Shown here: piece after piece, positions 17,192 through 25,852 of the stretch | Position numbering within the stretch: the stretch's first letter is position 1 | Layout: each line of letters begins with the position of its first letter | DNA from: Rhizobium sp. Q54 | GTDB lineage: Bacteria > Pseudomonadota > Alphaproteobacteria > SMXS01 | Length of the DNA stretch: 49,652 nucleotides | NCBI GenBank assembly: GCA_945907245.1 | Contig: CAMDTB010000019.1 | Location: forward strand, 1-49,652 | Reading direction: 5' to 3' | The notes under the pieces: model-generated | The model's database searches: none | Told to the model about the DNA's origin: nothing | The model's input: the letters and a program-made list of their open reading frames with translations, nothing else | Made by a program: the position numbers and the translations under genes

Positions 17192-17455
17192 TAACGCCAC
17201 CCGTTCCCGGTAACGCAATTGAAAAAAGCAGCAAAGATGCCGGCACATGAATTTCGAATCCCGACTGTGGCGAAAGTGCAACTGGACTGGCTGCTTGTTG
17301 CCAAATTGCAAGCATCAATGACTTTTAATGCGTCGACACGCAGGCGTGAGGCAGTCATAAGTGGCAAGGTGCAAGATGGCTCCGCGTCAAGCGCCGCTCT
17401 TGACGGCCCGGGCTGCGTGACGCGAACTGTGCCGGTCCATCGAAAGGAGAACATC

Positions 17456-18118
17456 ATGTCATTTTGCGAAGGGGTCTGGCAGCAGGCGCTACCCATGCGC
17501 ACCGCCATCCTCGACCTGCCGTTCAACCGTGAACTGGCTGCCGGGACCCTGCCGCGCGAGACGTTCCAGTTCTACATGCTTCAGGACAGCCTCTATCTCG
17601 ACGGCTATTCGCGCGCCCTGTCGCTGCTGTCGGCGCGGTCTCCGGAGACCGACATGATGTTGGAGTTCGCACAGGCCGCGCAGGTTGCGCTGGTGGTCGA
17701 GCGCTCGCTGCACGAGGGTGTGTTTCGGGAATACGGCCTCGACCAGTCGGTGGTGGACGCGGCCGAGCCGTCGCCGACGTGCCTGGGCTACGTCAATTTC
17801 CTGATCGCCACGGCGCATCAGGCGAGCGTCGAGGAAGCGGTGGCCGCGGTCCTGCCGTGCTTCTGGGTCTATGAGGAGGTGGGCAACGTCATTCACGAGC
17901 GGGCCGCCGCCGGCAATCCCTACCGCGCCTGGATCGATGCCTATGCCAGCGAAGAGTTCGCGGCGGCGGTGCGGCGGGTGATCGCCATCACCGACCGGCT
18001 GGCGCTGCACGCGTCGCCGAAGGCCGTCGCCGGAATGACGCGGGCGTTCGGGCGCTCGGTTCAGTACGAGTGGATGTTCTGGGACAGCGCCTATGCCCGC
18101 GAGACCTGGCCAGTCTAA
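17456..18118 (+). CDS. tenA: TenA family thiaminase II (aminopyrimidine aminohydrolase)
   Basis: A 220-residue all-helical TenA protein. These enzymes hydrolyse thiamin-breakdown pyrimidines (aminopyrimidine to HMP) and, weakly, thiamin, serving thiamin salvage. All five residues known for the Bacillus subtilis active site occur at the same numbers: Asp44 and Tyr47 in LQDSLYLDGYSRAL, Cys135 and Tyr139 in LPCFWVYEEVG, and Glu205 in QYEWMFWDSAY. The ATG at 17456 has AAGGAG upstream. It lies away from any thiamin-synthesis genes but in the same window as a TPP-dependent E1 enzyme. Transport-linked or catabolic roles for TenA-like proteins cannot be excluded. Confidence 0.92.
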   Translation: MSFCEGVWQQALPMRTAILDLPFNRELAAGTLPRETFQFYMLQDSLYLDGYSRALSLLSARSPETDMMLEFAQAAQVALVVERSLHEGVFREYGLDQSVVDAAEPSPTCLGYVNFLIATAHQASVEEAVAAVLPCFWVYEEVGNVIHERAAAGNPYRAWIDAYASEEFAAAVRRVIAITDRLALHASPKAVAGMTRAFGRSVQYEWMFWDSAYARETWPV

Positions 18119-18207
18119 GGTATGATGGCTGACCCGGACCGGACGGCAACGGTGCCTCGACATCGACCTGCGCCCCTGCTTTAATTGCCGTAAACGGGAG
18201 ACAGATC

Positions 18208-19905
18208 ATGAGCTACGACATCAAGATCGTGGGCGGCACCATCGTCGACGGCACCGGCGCGCCGGGCTACACGGGCGACGTGGGCATCAGGGGCGGGCGC
18301 GTGGTCGCGCTGGGCGATGCGCCCGAGGATGGCGGCACGGTGATCGACGCCGCAGGCAAGGTGGTCTGCCCGGGCTTCGTCGACATCCACACCCATTACG
18401 ACGCCCAGGTGCTGTGGGACCGGATGATGACCATCTCGCCGTGGCACGGCGTCACCACCGCTGTTGTTGGCAATTGCGGTTTCGGCATCGCGCCGACCCG
18501 GCCCGAGCATCGCCGGCTGATCCTGCAGACGCTCGAGAACGTGGAAGGCATGTCGCTCGACGCGCTCGAGGCGGGCCTCGGCGACGACTGGGGCTTCGAG
18601 ACCTTCCCGGAATATCTCGACGCGCTGGAGCGTCACGGCATGGCGATCAACATGGGCGTGCTGCTCGGCCACACGCCGCTGCGCATGTATGTGATGGGCG
18701 AGGACGCCGTCGAGCGCGCCGCGACACCTGAAGAGGTTGCGCGGATGCGCGACCTGGTCCGCGAGGGGCTCGAGGCCGGGGCTGTCGGCTTTTCCACCTC
18801 GAAGGCGGTCACCCACTGGGGCTATCACGGCAAGCCGGTTCCCAGCCGTCTCGCCGAGATTGACGAGATCGAGGCACTCGCCAGCCCGATCGGCGATGTG
18901 GGCGGCATGCTGCAGGTGAATGTGGGGCCGGGCTTCTATCTCAAGGAACTGGCGCCGATCGCCCGGAGCACCGGCCGCAACATCAGCTGGACGGCCATGC
19001 TGACCGGTCTGTTCGGCCCCGGCGGCCACCGGAAGCAGCTGGACCGCACGGCCGATCTGGTCGAGGAGGGGCTCAACATCATCCCGCAGGTGGCCTGCCG
19101 GCCGCTCAACTTCGAATTCCAGTTCGAGGCGCCGTTCCCGTTCGAGGCCATGCCCATGTTCGCCGAACTGGGCGCCGGCACGCGCGAGGCCAGGCTGGCG
19201 AAATACGCCGATCCAGCGTGGCGCCAGCAGGTGCGCAACAAGCTGATCCCGGTGCTGGTCGGGTGGACCGACCGGACCACCATTGCCATCTATCCGCCCG
19301 AGCCGGCGCTCGAGGAGCGCAGCCTGGCCGAGGTCGCCCGCGAGCGCGGCATGGATCCGACGGACCTGGCGTTCGACATGGCGCTGAACACCGATCTCAA
19401 GGCGCGTTTCCGCACCGCCGTGCTGAACACCGACGAGGAAGCCATCGGCGAGATGCTGCATGATCCCAATACCGTGCTGGGCCTGTCCGATGCGGGCGCC
19501 CATGCCAGCCAGCTCTGCGATGCCTGTTTCTCCACCCATCTGCTCAGCCACTGGGTGCGAGAGAAGGGCGTGTTGACCCTGGAACAGGGCGTCCGGGCGC
19601 TGACGTCGCGTCCTGCCGAGGTGTTCGGCATCACCGACCGCGGCCGGCTCGAGGTCGGACTGCCCGCCGACGTCGTGGTGTTCGATCCGGCGACCATCGC
19701 CGCAGCGCCGATCACGCGCGTCTATGACCTGCCGGCCGGTGCCGACCGACTGCAGTCGGATGCGATCGGTGTCGATGCCGTGATCGTCAACGGTACCCTG
19801 CTGCGGCGAAACGGCGTCGACCAGGTCGATCCGGCCGGTGCCCTGCCGGGCCGCCTGCTGCGCCGGGGCCGGGCGGCCCAACCGGGCCGCATGGCGGCCG
19901 AATAG
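18208..19905 (+). CDS. N-acyl-D-amino-acid deacylase-like amidohydrolase
   Basis: A 565-residue amidohydrolase of the D-aminoacylase group, which removes acyl groups from N-acyl-D-amino acids using zinc. It shows the beta-sandwich start DIKIVGGTIVDGTGAPGYTGDV, metal-binding His61 and His63 in FVDIHTHYDAQ, the family's metal-ligand Cys90 in VVGNCGFG, and the catalytic Asp428 in GLSDAGAHASQ. It is about 80 residues longer than the classical enzyme (roughly 480), like many uncharacterised members. The C-terminus ends in an Arg/Pro-rich tail. GGGAGAC precedes the ATG. It lies 89 bp after tenA and 101 bp before the PQQ dehydrogenase on the same strand. Substrate class is inferred from the family only. 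Confidence 0.85.
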   Translation: MSYDIKIVGGTIVDGTGAPGYTGDVGIRGGRVVALGDAPEDGGTVIDAAGKVVCPGFVDIHTHYDAQVLWDRMMTISPWHGVTTAVVGNCGFGIAPTRPEHRRLILQTLENVEGMSLDALEAGLGDDWGFETFPEYLDALERHGMAINMGVLLGHTPLRMYVMGEDAVERAATPEEVARMRDLVREGLEAGAVGFSTSKAVTHWGYHGKPVPSRLAEIDEIEALASPIGDVGGMLQVNVGPGFYLKELAPIARSTGRNISWTAMLTGLFGPGGHRKQLDRTADLVEEGLNIIPQVACRPLNFEFQFEAPFPFEAMPMFAELGAGTREARLAKYADPAWRQQVRNKLIPVLVGWTDRTTIAIYPPEPALEERSLAEVARERGMDPTDLAFDMALNTDLKARFRTAVLNTDEEAIGEMLHDPNTVLGLSDAGAHASQLCDACFSTHLLSHWVREKGVLTLEQGVRALTSRPAEVFGITDRGRLEVGLPADVVVFDPATIAAAPITRVYDLPAGADRLQSDAIGVDAVIVNGTLLRRNGVDQVDPAGALPGRLLRRGRAAQPGRMAAE

Positions 19906-20006
19906 CCGGCCGCGAAACACCGGACGCAATATCCGGCTGGCGTGCTGCCCTCGACAGCCACCGCGGCTTGGCTATGCTGCCCAAGGGAAACGGTGGGGGA
20001 TCGGCG

Positions 20007-21974
20007 ATGAAATTCGCGTTGTGGTTCGCGGCGGCATGGCTGCTGGCGGTTCCGGCATACGCAGAGCAGGCTGGCTGGCCGCTCTATGGCGGCGATGCCG
20101 CCGGAACCCGCTATTCTTCGCTCGACCAGATCACCCCAGAGAACGTGGACGAACTGGAAGTCGCCTGGGTCTACCGCACCGGCGAGGTCGCCCGGCGCGG
20201 ACCGAAGGCGACCGCCTATAGTTCGGTCCAGAACACGCCGATCCTGGTCGACGGCTCGCTGATCGTCTGTACGCCGTTCAACCGCATCATCGCGCTCGAC
20301 CCGGCGACGGGGCGCGAGCGCTGGGTGTTCGATGCCGGCATCAAGCTCGACCTCGAAGTGCCGCATTATAACTGCCGCGGCGTCACCCAGTGGACAGATC
20401 CGGAAGCGCCGTCCGACGGGGCTTGCCGCAAGCGAATCCTGTTCGGCACCAACGACCTGCGGCTGATGGCCATCGACGCTCATACCGGAAAGCCCTGCGC
20501 CGGCTTCGGCGAGGCGGGTGCGGTGCCGGTTCCCGCGGTCATGCCGGCCGATGCGCGCAAAGGTGAGGCGCGGATCGTCGCCGCGCCAGTGATCGTGAAC
20601 GGTGTTCTGGTCACCGGCACTGTCGTGCTCGACAATCAGCGCGCCAATGCGCCGCTGGGGACCGTGTTCGCCTTCGATCCGCGCAGCGGCGCGCTCAAAT
20701 GGACGTTCGACCCGATCCCGCGCGATCCCGCCGATCCGGCGTACGCCACATGGCTCGACGGCGGCGCCGAGAGGACGGGCGCCGCGAATGTCTGGTCGAC
20801 CATGGTAGTGGACGAAGCGCGCGACCTGGTGTTCCTGCCGGTGTCGAGCCCGGCGCCGGATTTCTGGGGCGGCGGCCGCAAGGGCGACAACCTCTATTCC
20901 AGCTCGCTGGTGGTGCTGAAGGGCGCGACCGGCAAGGTGGTCTGGCACCGCCAACTGGTGCATCACGACATCTGGGACTGGGACGTCTCGTCGCCCCCGA
21001 TGCTGATCGACATCCGCCAGAACGATGGGCGCAAGGACGGGACGGTGATCCCGGCGGTGGTCCAGAACACCAAGCAGGGCTTCGTGTTCGTGTTCGACCG
21101 CGAGACCGGCGAGCCGGTTTTCGGCGTCGAGGAGCGGCCGGTGCCGCAGTGGCGGCTTCCCGGTGAGTGGCTGTCGCCGACCCAGCCCTTTCCGGTCAAG
21201 CCGTTGCCGCTGATAGACACGGACGTGACTCCGGACGATGCGTGGGGCTTTACCTTCTGGGACAGGGGCAAGTGCCGCGAGAGACTTGCCGCCGCCCGCT
21301 ATGACGGCATGTTCACCGCGCCCGACATCGGCGGCGGTACCCTGTTCATGCCGGGGAACGCGGGCGGCGCCAATTGGGGCGGCCCGGCCTACGACCTCCG
21401 GCGCCAGTGGATGATCGTCAACATCAACAAGATCCCGCAGATCACCACGCTCATTCCGCGCGACAAGGCGCCGGCGGGCTTGCAGGGATTGATGCGAGAC
21501 GGCGACTACGGCGTGATCTACGAGCAGAAGGGCACGCCCTACGCGGTGAAGGTGGAGTGGCTCCTGTCGCCGTTCGGCGCGCCCTGCACGAGGCCGCCCT
21601 GGGGCGAGCTGGTGGCCATCGACATGGCGAGCGGCGATCTGGTCTGGCGGGTGCCGCTGGGGTCGGTCGAGAACGAGCTGTCGCTGCCGTTCCGCTGGAA
21701 TCTGGGCCAGCCGAATGTGGGCGGACCGATCGTCACCGCGGGCGGCGTGATCTTCATCGGCGCCGCGCGCGACCGCATCTTCCGCGCGTTCAGCGTGGAG
21801 GACGGCAGCGAACTGTTCCGCCACCAGTTCAAGGGCGGCATCGGCGCGACGCCGATGACCTACGAAGCGGATGGGCGTCAGTTCGTCGTCATCGCCAGCG
21901 GCAACCTGGTGTTCCTGCGCGCGCCGCCCGGCGACGAGATCGTCGCCTTCGCTTTGCCCAGAAAGCAGAGATAG
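20007..21974 (+). CDS. Periplasmic PQQ-dependent dehydrogenase (glucose/quinate/glycerol type)
   Basis: A 655-residue quinoprotein. A signal peptide (LWFAAAWLLAVPAYAE) replaces the five membrane helices found in membrane glucose dehydrogenase, so the enzyme is probably soluble or attached through a partner. Family features are GWPLYGGDAAGTRYSSLDQI at the N-terminus, VQNTPILVDGSLIVCTPFNRIIALDPATG, HHDIWDWDVSSPP near residues 317-330, and repeated tryptophan-docking blades. No vicinal Cys-Cys is seen, unlike the alcohol/methanol group. No heme motif is present, so electrons must go to ubiquinone or another carrier. The start at 20007 gives the proper signal peptide. The gene ends directly against the stop of the opposite-strand quinohemoprotein gene. 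Substrate is unknown. Confidence 0.9.
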   Translation: MKFALWFAAAWLLAVPAYAEQAGWPLYGGDAAGTRYSSLDQITPENVDELEVAWVYRTGEVARRGPKATAYSSVQNTPILVDGSLIVCTPFNRIIALDPATGRERWVFDAGIKLDLEVPHYNCRGVTQWTDPEAPSDGACRKRILFGTNDLRLMAIDAHTGKPCAGFGEAGAVPVPAVMPADARKGEARIVAAPVIVNGVLVTGTVVLDNQRANAPLGTVFAFDPRSGALKWTFDPIPRDPADPAYATWLDGGAERTGAANVWSTMVVDEARDLVFLPVSSPAPDFWGGGRKGDNLYSSSLVVLKGATGKVVWHRQLVHHDIWDWDVSSPPMLIDIRQNDGRKDGTVIPAVVQNTKQGFVFVFDRETGEPVFGVEERPVPQWRLPGEWLSPTQPFPVKPLPLIDTDVTPDDAWGFTFWDRGKCRERLAAARYDGMFTAPDIGGGTLFMPGNAGGANWGGPAYDLRRQWMIVNINKIPQITTLIPRDKAPAGLQGLMRDGDYGVIYEQKGTPYAVKVEWLLSPFGAPCTRPPWGELVAIDMASGDLVWRVPLGSVENELSLPFRWNLGQPNVGGPIVTAGGVIFIGAARDRIFRAFSVEDGSELFRHQFKGGIGATPMTYEADGRQFVVIASGNLVFLRAPPGDEIVAFALPRKQR

Positions 21975-23720
21975 TTATTCGGGCGTTGGGGCGACCGGGG
22001 CCGGGGCAACGTCCGGTACCGGACGCGCCCAGGACGGCTCCAGTGTGAGCACCAGATTGCCGGGCAGGCCGCTCCTGTGGCTGCCCGAGCCGACCAGGAG
22101 CCTGCTTCCCACGGCGACCGGGGCGGCATCGATGGCGCCGCCTCGCGCCCGGGAGCCATCGACGGCGACGATCTCCGCCGTGGTGTCGAACGACCACAAT
22201 TCCATGCCGGTCAGCGGATCGTGGGCGCGCAGCCTGCCGTCAAGGCCGCCCGTCATTACCGCGCCCGGGACAAGCAGTGGCGGCGCGGACAGCCTGCCGG
22301 AGGGTGCGGCCCAGAGCGGGTTTCCCGTTGCCGAATCGAGCGCATGCAGCCCGGCGGCGTCGGCGACGTAGATCGCCGAGCCGTCCCGCGTCGGCGTCCA
22401 GCCCATTGCGCCGGCGCTCAGCGTCCGGCGCCATGCCGGCTTGCCGGTCTCGGGGTCGAGGGCTTGTATATTGCCGGACTTCTGCCGGGCGAGCAGCAGG
22501 TCGCGGCCGCCGGGCAGAGCAATCAGCAGCGGCGGCGCGGTGAAGTCGTCGCCGCGGCCATGCGGCGTCGGGCAGTTGGTCCTGTCGGCCATGCGGCAGG
22601 ACATGGTCCAGGCGTCGTCCGCCGTCGCCTGGTAGCGCCAGATTCGCTTGCCGGTCTCCAGATCGACGGCGATCACCGCGTCCGTGTCGGCGGCGCCCGT
22701 CGCCATGTGGAGGCGTTTGCGCCTCGCGTCGATGGCCGGGCTCGACCAGACGGCCGCGCCGGCCGGCTTCCAGGTCGGCGAGCCGGCGGCGTTGGTATCG
22801 CCGGTCAGCCGGGGTTCGGCGGCGATGGCCCAGTTCTGCCACACGCGCTGTCCGGTCGCGGCATCGAGCGCGGCGACGCTGCCCCTGAACGTGCAGCATT
22901 CATGATCCGGATCGGCCGCAGCCACCCATTCCGTCGACGCGACCGGCACGTAGAGCCTGCCTTCGTGCAGCACCGGCGTGCCCGCGATCACGGCGGTGGC
23001 ATGGGCATCGGGCCTGGCTTTCCAGACGAGCTGGCCGGTGGCGGCGTCGAGCCGGTAGACGTTGCCCGCGTCGTCGCCGAAGAACACTCCCGGCGTCGTC
23101 GCCGTGTCGCCTTGCGGCCATGGGCCGATCACGATGCCGCCGCGCACCTCCGCATCGGCCTCGAACCGCCAACGCACGCAGCCGCTGCCCTCGTCGATCG
23201 CCTGGACCGACCCATCCTCACCGCCCGCGAACACGGCGCCGAAGGCCGCCGTCGGGCTGGGCGCGCGGCTGGCGCCCGGTAAGGCGACTGCCCACTTCAC
23301 CGCCAGTCGCGGCAGCAGGTCGGGCGTGAGGCGCGGCGCTGCGCCCGGCGGATTATTTAGGTCCAGCTGCTGTTGCCACTCGGCGCACATGACCGGCGGC
23401 GGGGCAGGCGGGTCGCCCAGCATTTTCCCGGTGACGTATTGGGCGACCTCGGCTCGTTGCTCGAGCGTGAGTTCGGCGGCCTGCGCGGCCATGACGCCGC
23501 TCATGGCGCGGATCACGGTTTCCGGCTGAAGCGTCTTGAGGGTCTCGGTGGTGGGCTCGACCGCGTGGGGACCGTCATGGCAGATGGCGCAGGCGTCCCG
23601 GTAGACCGTGGCCGCGTTCCGCTCGTGCAGCGGCGGTGGGGCGGGCTTGTCGGCGCCGCCCGGACCGCACGCGGCCACGAGCAGCGCCAGCGCCAGTATC
23701 CAGCGACGCTCCAGCGCCAT
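21975..23720 (-). CDS. Quinohemoprotein lipoprotein (heme c plus PQQ propeller, polyvinyl-alcohol-dehydrogenase-like)
   Basis: A 581-residue exported protein. The leader ends in the lipobox VAAC with Cys18, so it should be lipidated. A small cytochrome c domain follows with one heme site, C44-A-I-C47-H48. Beta-propeller repeats of PQQ type fill the rest: GAVFAGGEDGSVQAIDEGSG, NVYRLDAATGQLVW, GSVAALDAATGQRVW, VIAVDLETGKRIW, NIQALDPETGKPAW. A vicinal Cys275-Cys276 in HECCTFRG matches the quinoprotein alcohol-dehydrogenase style. The heme-first order is that of polyvinyl-alcohol dehydrogenase; true PVA use is not implied. The ATG at 23720 follows GGAGGG. It is isolated from the upstream E1 genes by a terminator. 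Confidence 0.85.
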   Translation of the reverse strand: MALERRWILALALLVAACGPGGADKPAPPPLHERNAATVYRDACAICHDGPHAVEPTTETLKTLQPETVIRAMSGVMAAQAAELTLEQRAEVAQYVTGKMLGDPPAPPPVMCAEWQQQLDLNNPPGAAPRLTPDLLPRLAVKWAVALPGASRAPSPTAAFGAVFAGGEDGSVQAIDEGSGCVRWRFEADAEVRGGIVIGPWPQGDTATTPGVFFGDDAGNVYRLDAATGQLVWKARPDAHATAVIAGTPVLHEGRLYVPVASTEWVAAADPDHECCTFRGSVAALDAATGQRVWQNWAIAAEPRLTGDTNAAGSPTWKPAGAAVWSSPAIDARRKRLHMATGAADTDAVIAVDLETGKRIWRYQATADDAWTMSCRMADRTNCPTPHGRGDDFTAPPLLIALPGGRDLLLARQKSGNIQALDPETGKPAWRRTLSAGAMGWTPTRDGSAIYVADAAGLHALDSATGNPLWAAPSGRLSAPPLLVPGAVMTGGLDGRLRAHDPLTGMELWSFDTTAEIVAVDGSRARGGAIDAAPVAVGSRLLVGSGSHRSGLPGNLVLTLEPSWARPVPDVAPAPVAPTPE

Positions 23721-23737
23721 CCGTTGCCCTCCAGCCG

Positions 23738-23769
23738 AAAAAAGAGGGGCGATGCTGGCACCGCCCCTC
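23738..23769 (-). terminator. Rho-independent terminator after the E1 genes
   Basis: On the minus strand a perfect 8-bp stem (GAGGGGCG / CGCCCCTC, at 23762-23769 and 23744-23751) with a 10-base loop is followed by six T residues (complement of A 23738-23743). It lies about 25 bp after the E1 beta stop and just before the ribosome site of the quinohemoprotein gene, which therefore needs a promoter of its own or read-through. Confidence 0.9.
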
Positions 23770-23793
23770 GGGTATTTCAACGCTGTTGGACGC

Positions 23794-24804
23794 TCAGTAT
23801 TCGAGCAGGTCGCGGACGACGACCTCGATCTTGTCCGGCGTCGGCAGATAGAGCGCTTCCAGCGTCGGCGACGCGGGCACCGGCGTGTGCGGCGCGGTCA
23901 CCTTCTTGATCGGCGCGTCCAAATAGTCGAACGCATCCGACGCGGCGATGCTGGCGATCTCCGAGGCCACCGAGCACATCGGGTTGGCCTCGTCGACGAC
24001 GACCAACCGGCCGGTCTTCTTGACGCTCTCCAGGATCGTCGCGGCGTCGAGCGGCGAGGTGGTGCGGATGTCGATCACTTCGATGCTGATGCCGTCTTTC
24101 TGCAGCCGGTCGGCCACCTCGTTGCAGAACTTCACCATGCGCGAGATGCCGACCAAGGTCAGGTCGCTGCCCTTGCGGGTAATGGCGGCCTGGCCGAACG
24201 GGATGGCATAGGGCTCGTCCGGCACCTCGCAGCTGTCGCCCAGCAGGCTCTTGTGCTCGCAGAAGATCACCGGATCGTCGTCGCGGATCGCCTGGATCAG
24301 CAGGCCCTTGGCGTCATAGGCGTTGGACGGCACGATCACCTTCAGGCCAGGGATCATGGTCAGCATGGGATAGATCGCCTGGCTGTGCTGCGGCCCGGCG
24401 CCCATGCCCGCGCCGATCATGGTGCGGACGACGAGCGGCGTGCGCGCCTTGCCGCCGAACATGTAGCGGAACTTGGCGGCCTGGTTGTAGATCTGGTCGA
24501 GGCAGACGCCGATGAAGTCGGCGAACATCAGCTCGGCCACCGGCCGCATGCCGGTGAGCGCCGCGCCCGCCGCCATGCCGATGATGGCGGATTCGGTGAT
24601 CGGCGTGTCGATCACCCGGTCGCGGCCGAATTTGGTGGCCAGGCCCGCGGTGATGCCCATGACGCCGCCAGCGGCTTCCGCGCCGCCGGCCGAGCCGCCG
24701 GCGCCGCCGGCCACGTCCTCACCGATGATGATGACGCGGTCATTGGCTTCCATTTCCTGGCGCAGCGCCTCGTTGATCGCCTCGCGATAGGTCTTGATTG
24801 GCAT
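23794..24804 (-). CDS. 2-oxoacid dehydrogenase E1 component, beta subunit
   Basis: A 336-residue transketolase-like subunit that forms an alpha2beta2 decarboxylase with the preceding gene. Conserved pieces are YREAINEALRQEMEANDRVIIIGEDV with the TPP-activating Glu, GLATKFGRDRVIDTPITE, AAGAALTGMRPVAELMFADF, VRTMIGAGMGAGPQHSQ, and VVDEANPMCSVASEIA. The spacing fits acetoin, pyruvate or branched-chain E1 beta. A glycine/alanine-rich insert (GGAGGSAGGAEAAGG) just after the first block is unusual and may be a flexible loop. GGGAGAC precedes the ATG. No E2 or E3 gene follows, so acyl-group transfer depends on subunits encoded elsewhere. Confidence 0.9.
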   Translation of the reverse strand: MPIKTYREAINEALRQEMEANDRVIIIGEDVAGGAGGSAGGAEAAGGVMGITAGLATKFGRDRVIDTPITESAIIGMAAGAALTGMRPVAELMFADFIGVCLDQIYNQAAKFRYMFGGKARTPLVVRTMIGAGMGAGPQHSQAIYPMLTMIPGLKVIVPSNAYDAKGLLIQAIRDDDPVIFCEHKSLLGDSCEVPDEPYAIPFGQAAITRKGSDLTLVGISRMVKFCNEVADRLQKDGISIEVIDIRTTSPLDAATILESVKKTGRLVVVDEANPMCSVASEIASIAASDAFDYLDAPIKKVTAPHTPVPASPTLEALYLPTPDKIEVVVRDLLEY

Positions 24805-24820
24805 ATCGTGTCTCCCGCGA

Positions 24821-25792
24821 TCAGTTGTACGAGACGTAGACGTCTTTGTAGAGCGACTCCGGATCGGGCTGCGGATCGGCCTTGGCTTCGGCCACCGCGT
24901 CCTCGATCAGCTGCATCACCTCGACGTCGATGGCGTTCATCTCGGCCTGGTCCAGCAACGCGGCCTGGGTGACCTTGTCGGCGAAGATCTTCAGGCAGTC
25001 GTGGTTCTCGCGCAGCTCCTTGGTCTCGCCGGCGGCGCGGTAGCGCTGCGGGTCGCCCGCGAAGTGGCCCCAGAAACGGTAGGCCTTGGCCTCGATGGCG
25101 CTCGGGCCGCCGCCGTTGCGGGCACGCTCGATGGCCTCGCGGGCCGCTTCATACACGGCGAAGAAGTCGGCGCCGTCCACCGTCACCGCCGGGATGTTGT
25201 ATGCCTTGGCGCGCGCCTCGATGCTGCCCGCCGTCGCATAGGACGCGGCGGTGAACTCGGCATAGCCGTTGTTCTCGAACATGAACACCATGGGGAGCTT
25301 GAGCACCGCCGCCATGTTCATGGATTCGGCAACCGTGCCCTGGTTGGCCGCGCCGTCGCCGATGAACGGCACGGCGACGCCGCCAGTCTTCAGCAGCTTG
25401 GCGCTCAGCGCCGCGCCCAGCGCCAGGGGCGGCGCGCCGCCGACGATGGCGTTGGCGCCCAGCATGCCCTTGTCCAGGTCGGCGATGTGCATGGAGCCGC
25501 CCTTGCCGCCGCAGACGCCATTCTTCTTGCAGTAGATCTCCTTCATCATCGCCTTCACGTCGACACCCTTGGCGATGCAGTGGCCGTGGCCGCGATGGGT
25601 CGAGCCGATGTAGTCGCGGTCGTCGTCGAGCTGCTCACAGATGCCGACGGCGATGGCTTCCTGGCCGGAATACAGGTGCAGGAAGCCCGGAACCGTGCCC
25701 GACAGGAACTCGACGTGGAGACGTTCCTCGAACTCGCGGATGGTCCGCATGCGGCGATAGGCGCTCAAGAGTTGGTCCCGGCTCAGCTGCAC
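24821..25792 (-). CDS. TPP-dependent 2-oxoacid dehydrogenase E1 component, alpha subunit
   Basis: A 323-residue decarboxylase subunit. The TPP-binding motif runs from Gly-Asp-Gly 145-147 to Asn-Asn 174-175 (GDGAANQGTVAESMNMA ... MFENNGYAEF). The substrate-channel motif STHRGHGHCIAKG and the GGKGGSMHIADL block match acetoin/pyruvate dehydrogenase E1 alpha (AcoA or PdhA types). The start is GTG at 25792, preceded by GGGGAGAG. It is followed after 16 bp by the beta gene. The order alpha-beta without E2 and E3 resembles partial aco-type clusters. The substrate may be acetoin, pyruvate or another 2-oxoacid; sequence reading alone cannot decide. Confidence 0.9.
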   Translation of the reverse strand: MQLSRDQLLSAYRRMRTIREFEERLHVEFLSGTVPGFLHLYSGQEAIAVGICEQLDDDRDYIGSTHRGHGHCIAKGVDVKAMMKEIYCKKNGVCGGKGGSMHIADLDKGMLGANAIVGGAPPLALGAALSAKLLKTGGVAVPFIGDGAANQGTVAESMNMAAVLKLPMVFMFENNGYAEFTAASYATAGSIEARAKAYNIPAVTVDGADFFAVYEAAREAIERARNGGGPSAIEAKAYRFWGHFAGDPQRYRAAGETKELRENHDCLKIFADKVTQAALLDQAEMNAIDVEVMQLIEDAVAEAKADPQPDPESLYKDVYVSYN

Positions 25793-25852
25793 GACACTCT
25801 CCCCAGTGAATAATGGATGATGTTCTTTACATATCCCGAGGTCGGCGGGCTG

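Larger units (their letters stand above)
17019..17455. other. 437-bp divergent intergenic region between receptor and tenA
   Basis: This gap separates the start codons of the TonB-dependent receptor (minus) and tenA (plus) and must hold both promoters. It is visibly less GC-rich than the genes around it, especially from about 17210 to 17350. It contains an 8-bp direct repeat next to the receptor start, a 22-bp perfect palindrome near the middle, and GGTAAC at 17064-17069 and 17209-17214. The tenA-side half (from 17219) stays open in frame with tenA for 79 residues, but this extension is not TenA-like and tenA has its own ribosome site. I searched for a TPP riboswitch and saw none of its conserved blocks. 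Confidence 0.7.

Noticed and set aside
17210-17455. TPP riboswitch or N-terminal extension upstream of tenA
   Set aside because: None of the conserved TPP-element blocks (CTGAGA, ACCTGA with matching stems) is present. The in-frame extension is not TenA-like and a good AAGGAG sits right before the chosen ATG.
18181-19929. A 582-codon open frame opposite the D-aminoacylase-like gene
   Set aside because: A chance antisense frame; the plus-strand gene has metal-site residues and a good ribosome site.
19722-21824. A 700-codon open frame on the minus strand opposite the PQQ dehydrogenase
   Set aside because: No signal, no motif and low-complexity His/Arg/Ala sequence; it mirrors codon bias of the real gene on the other strand.
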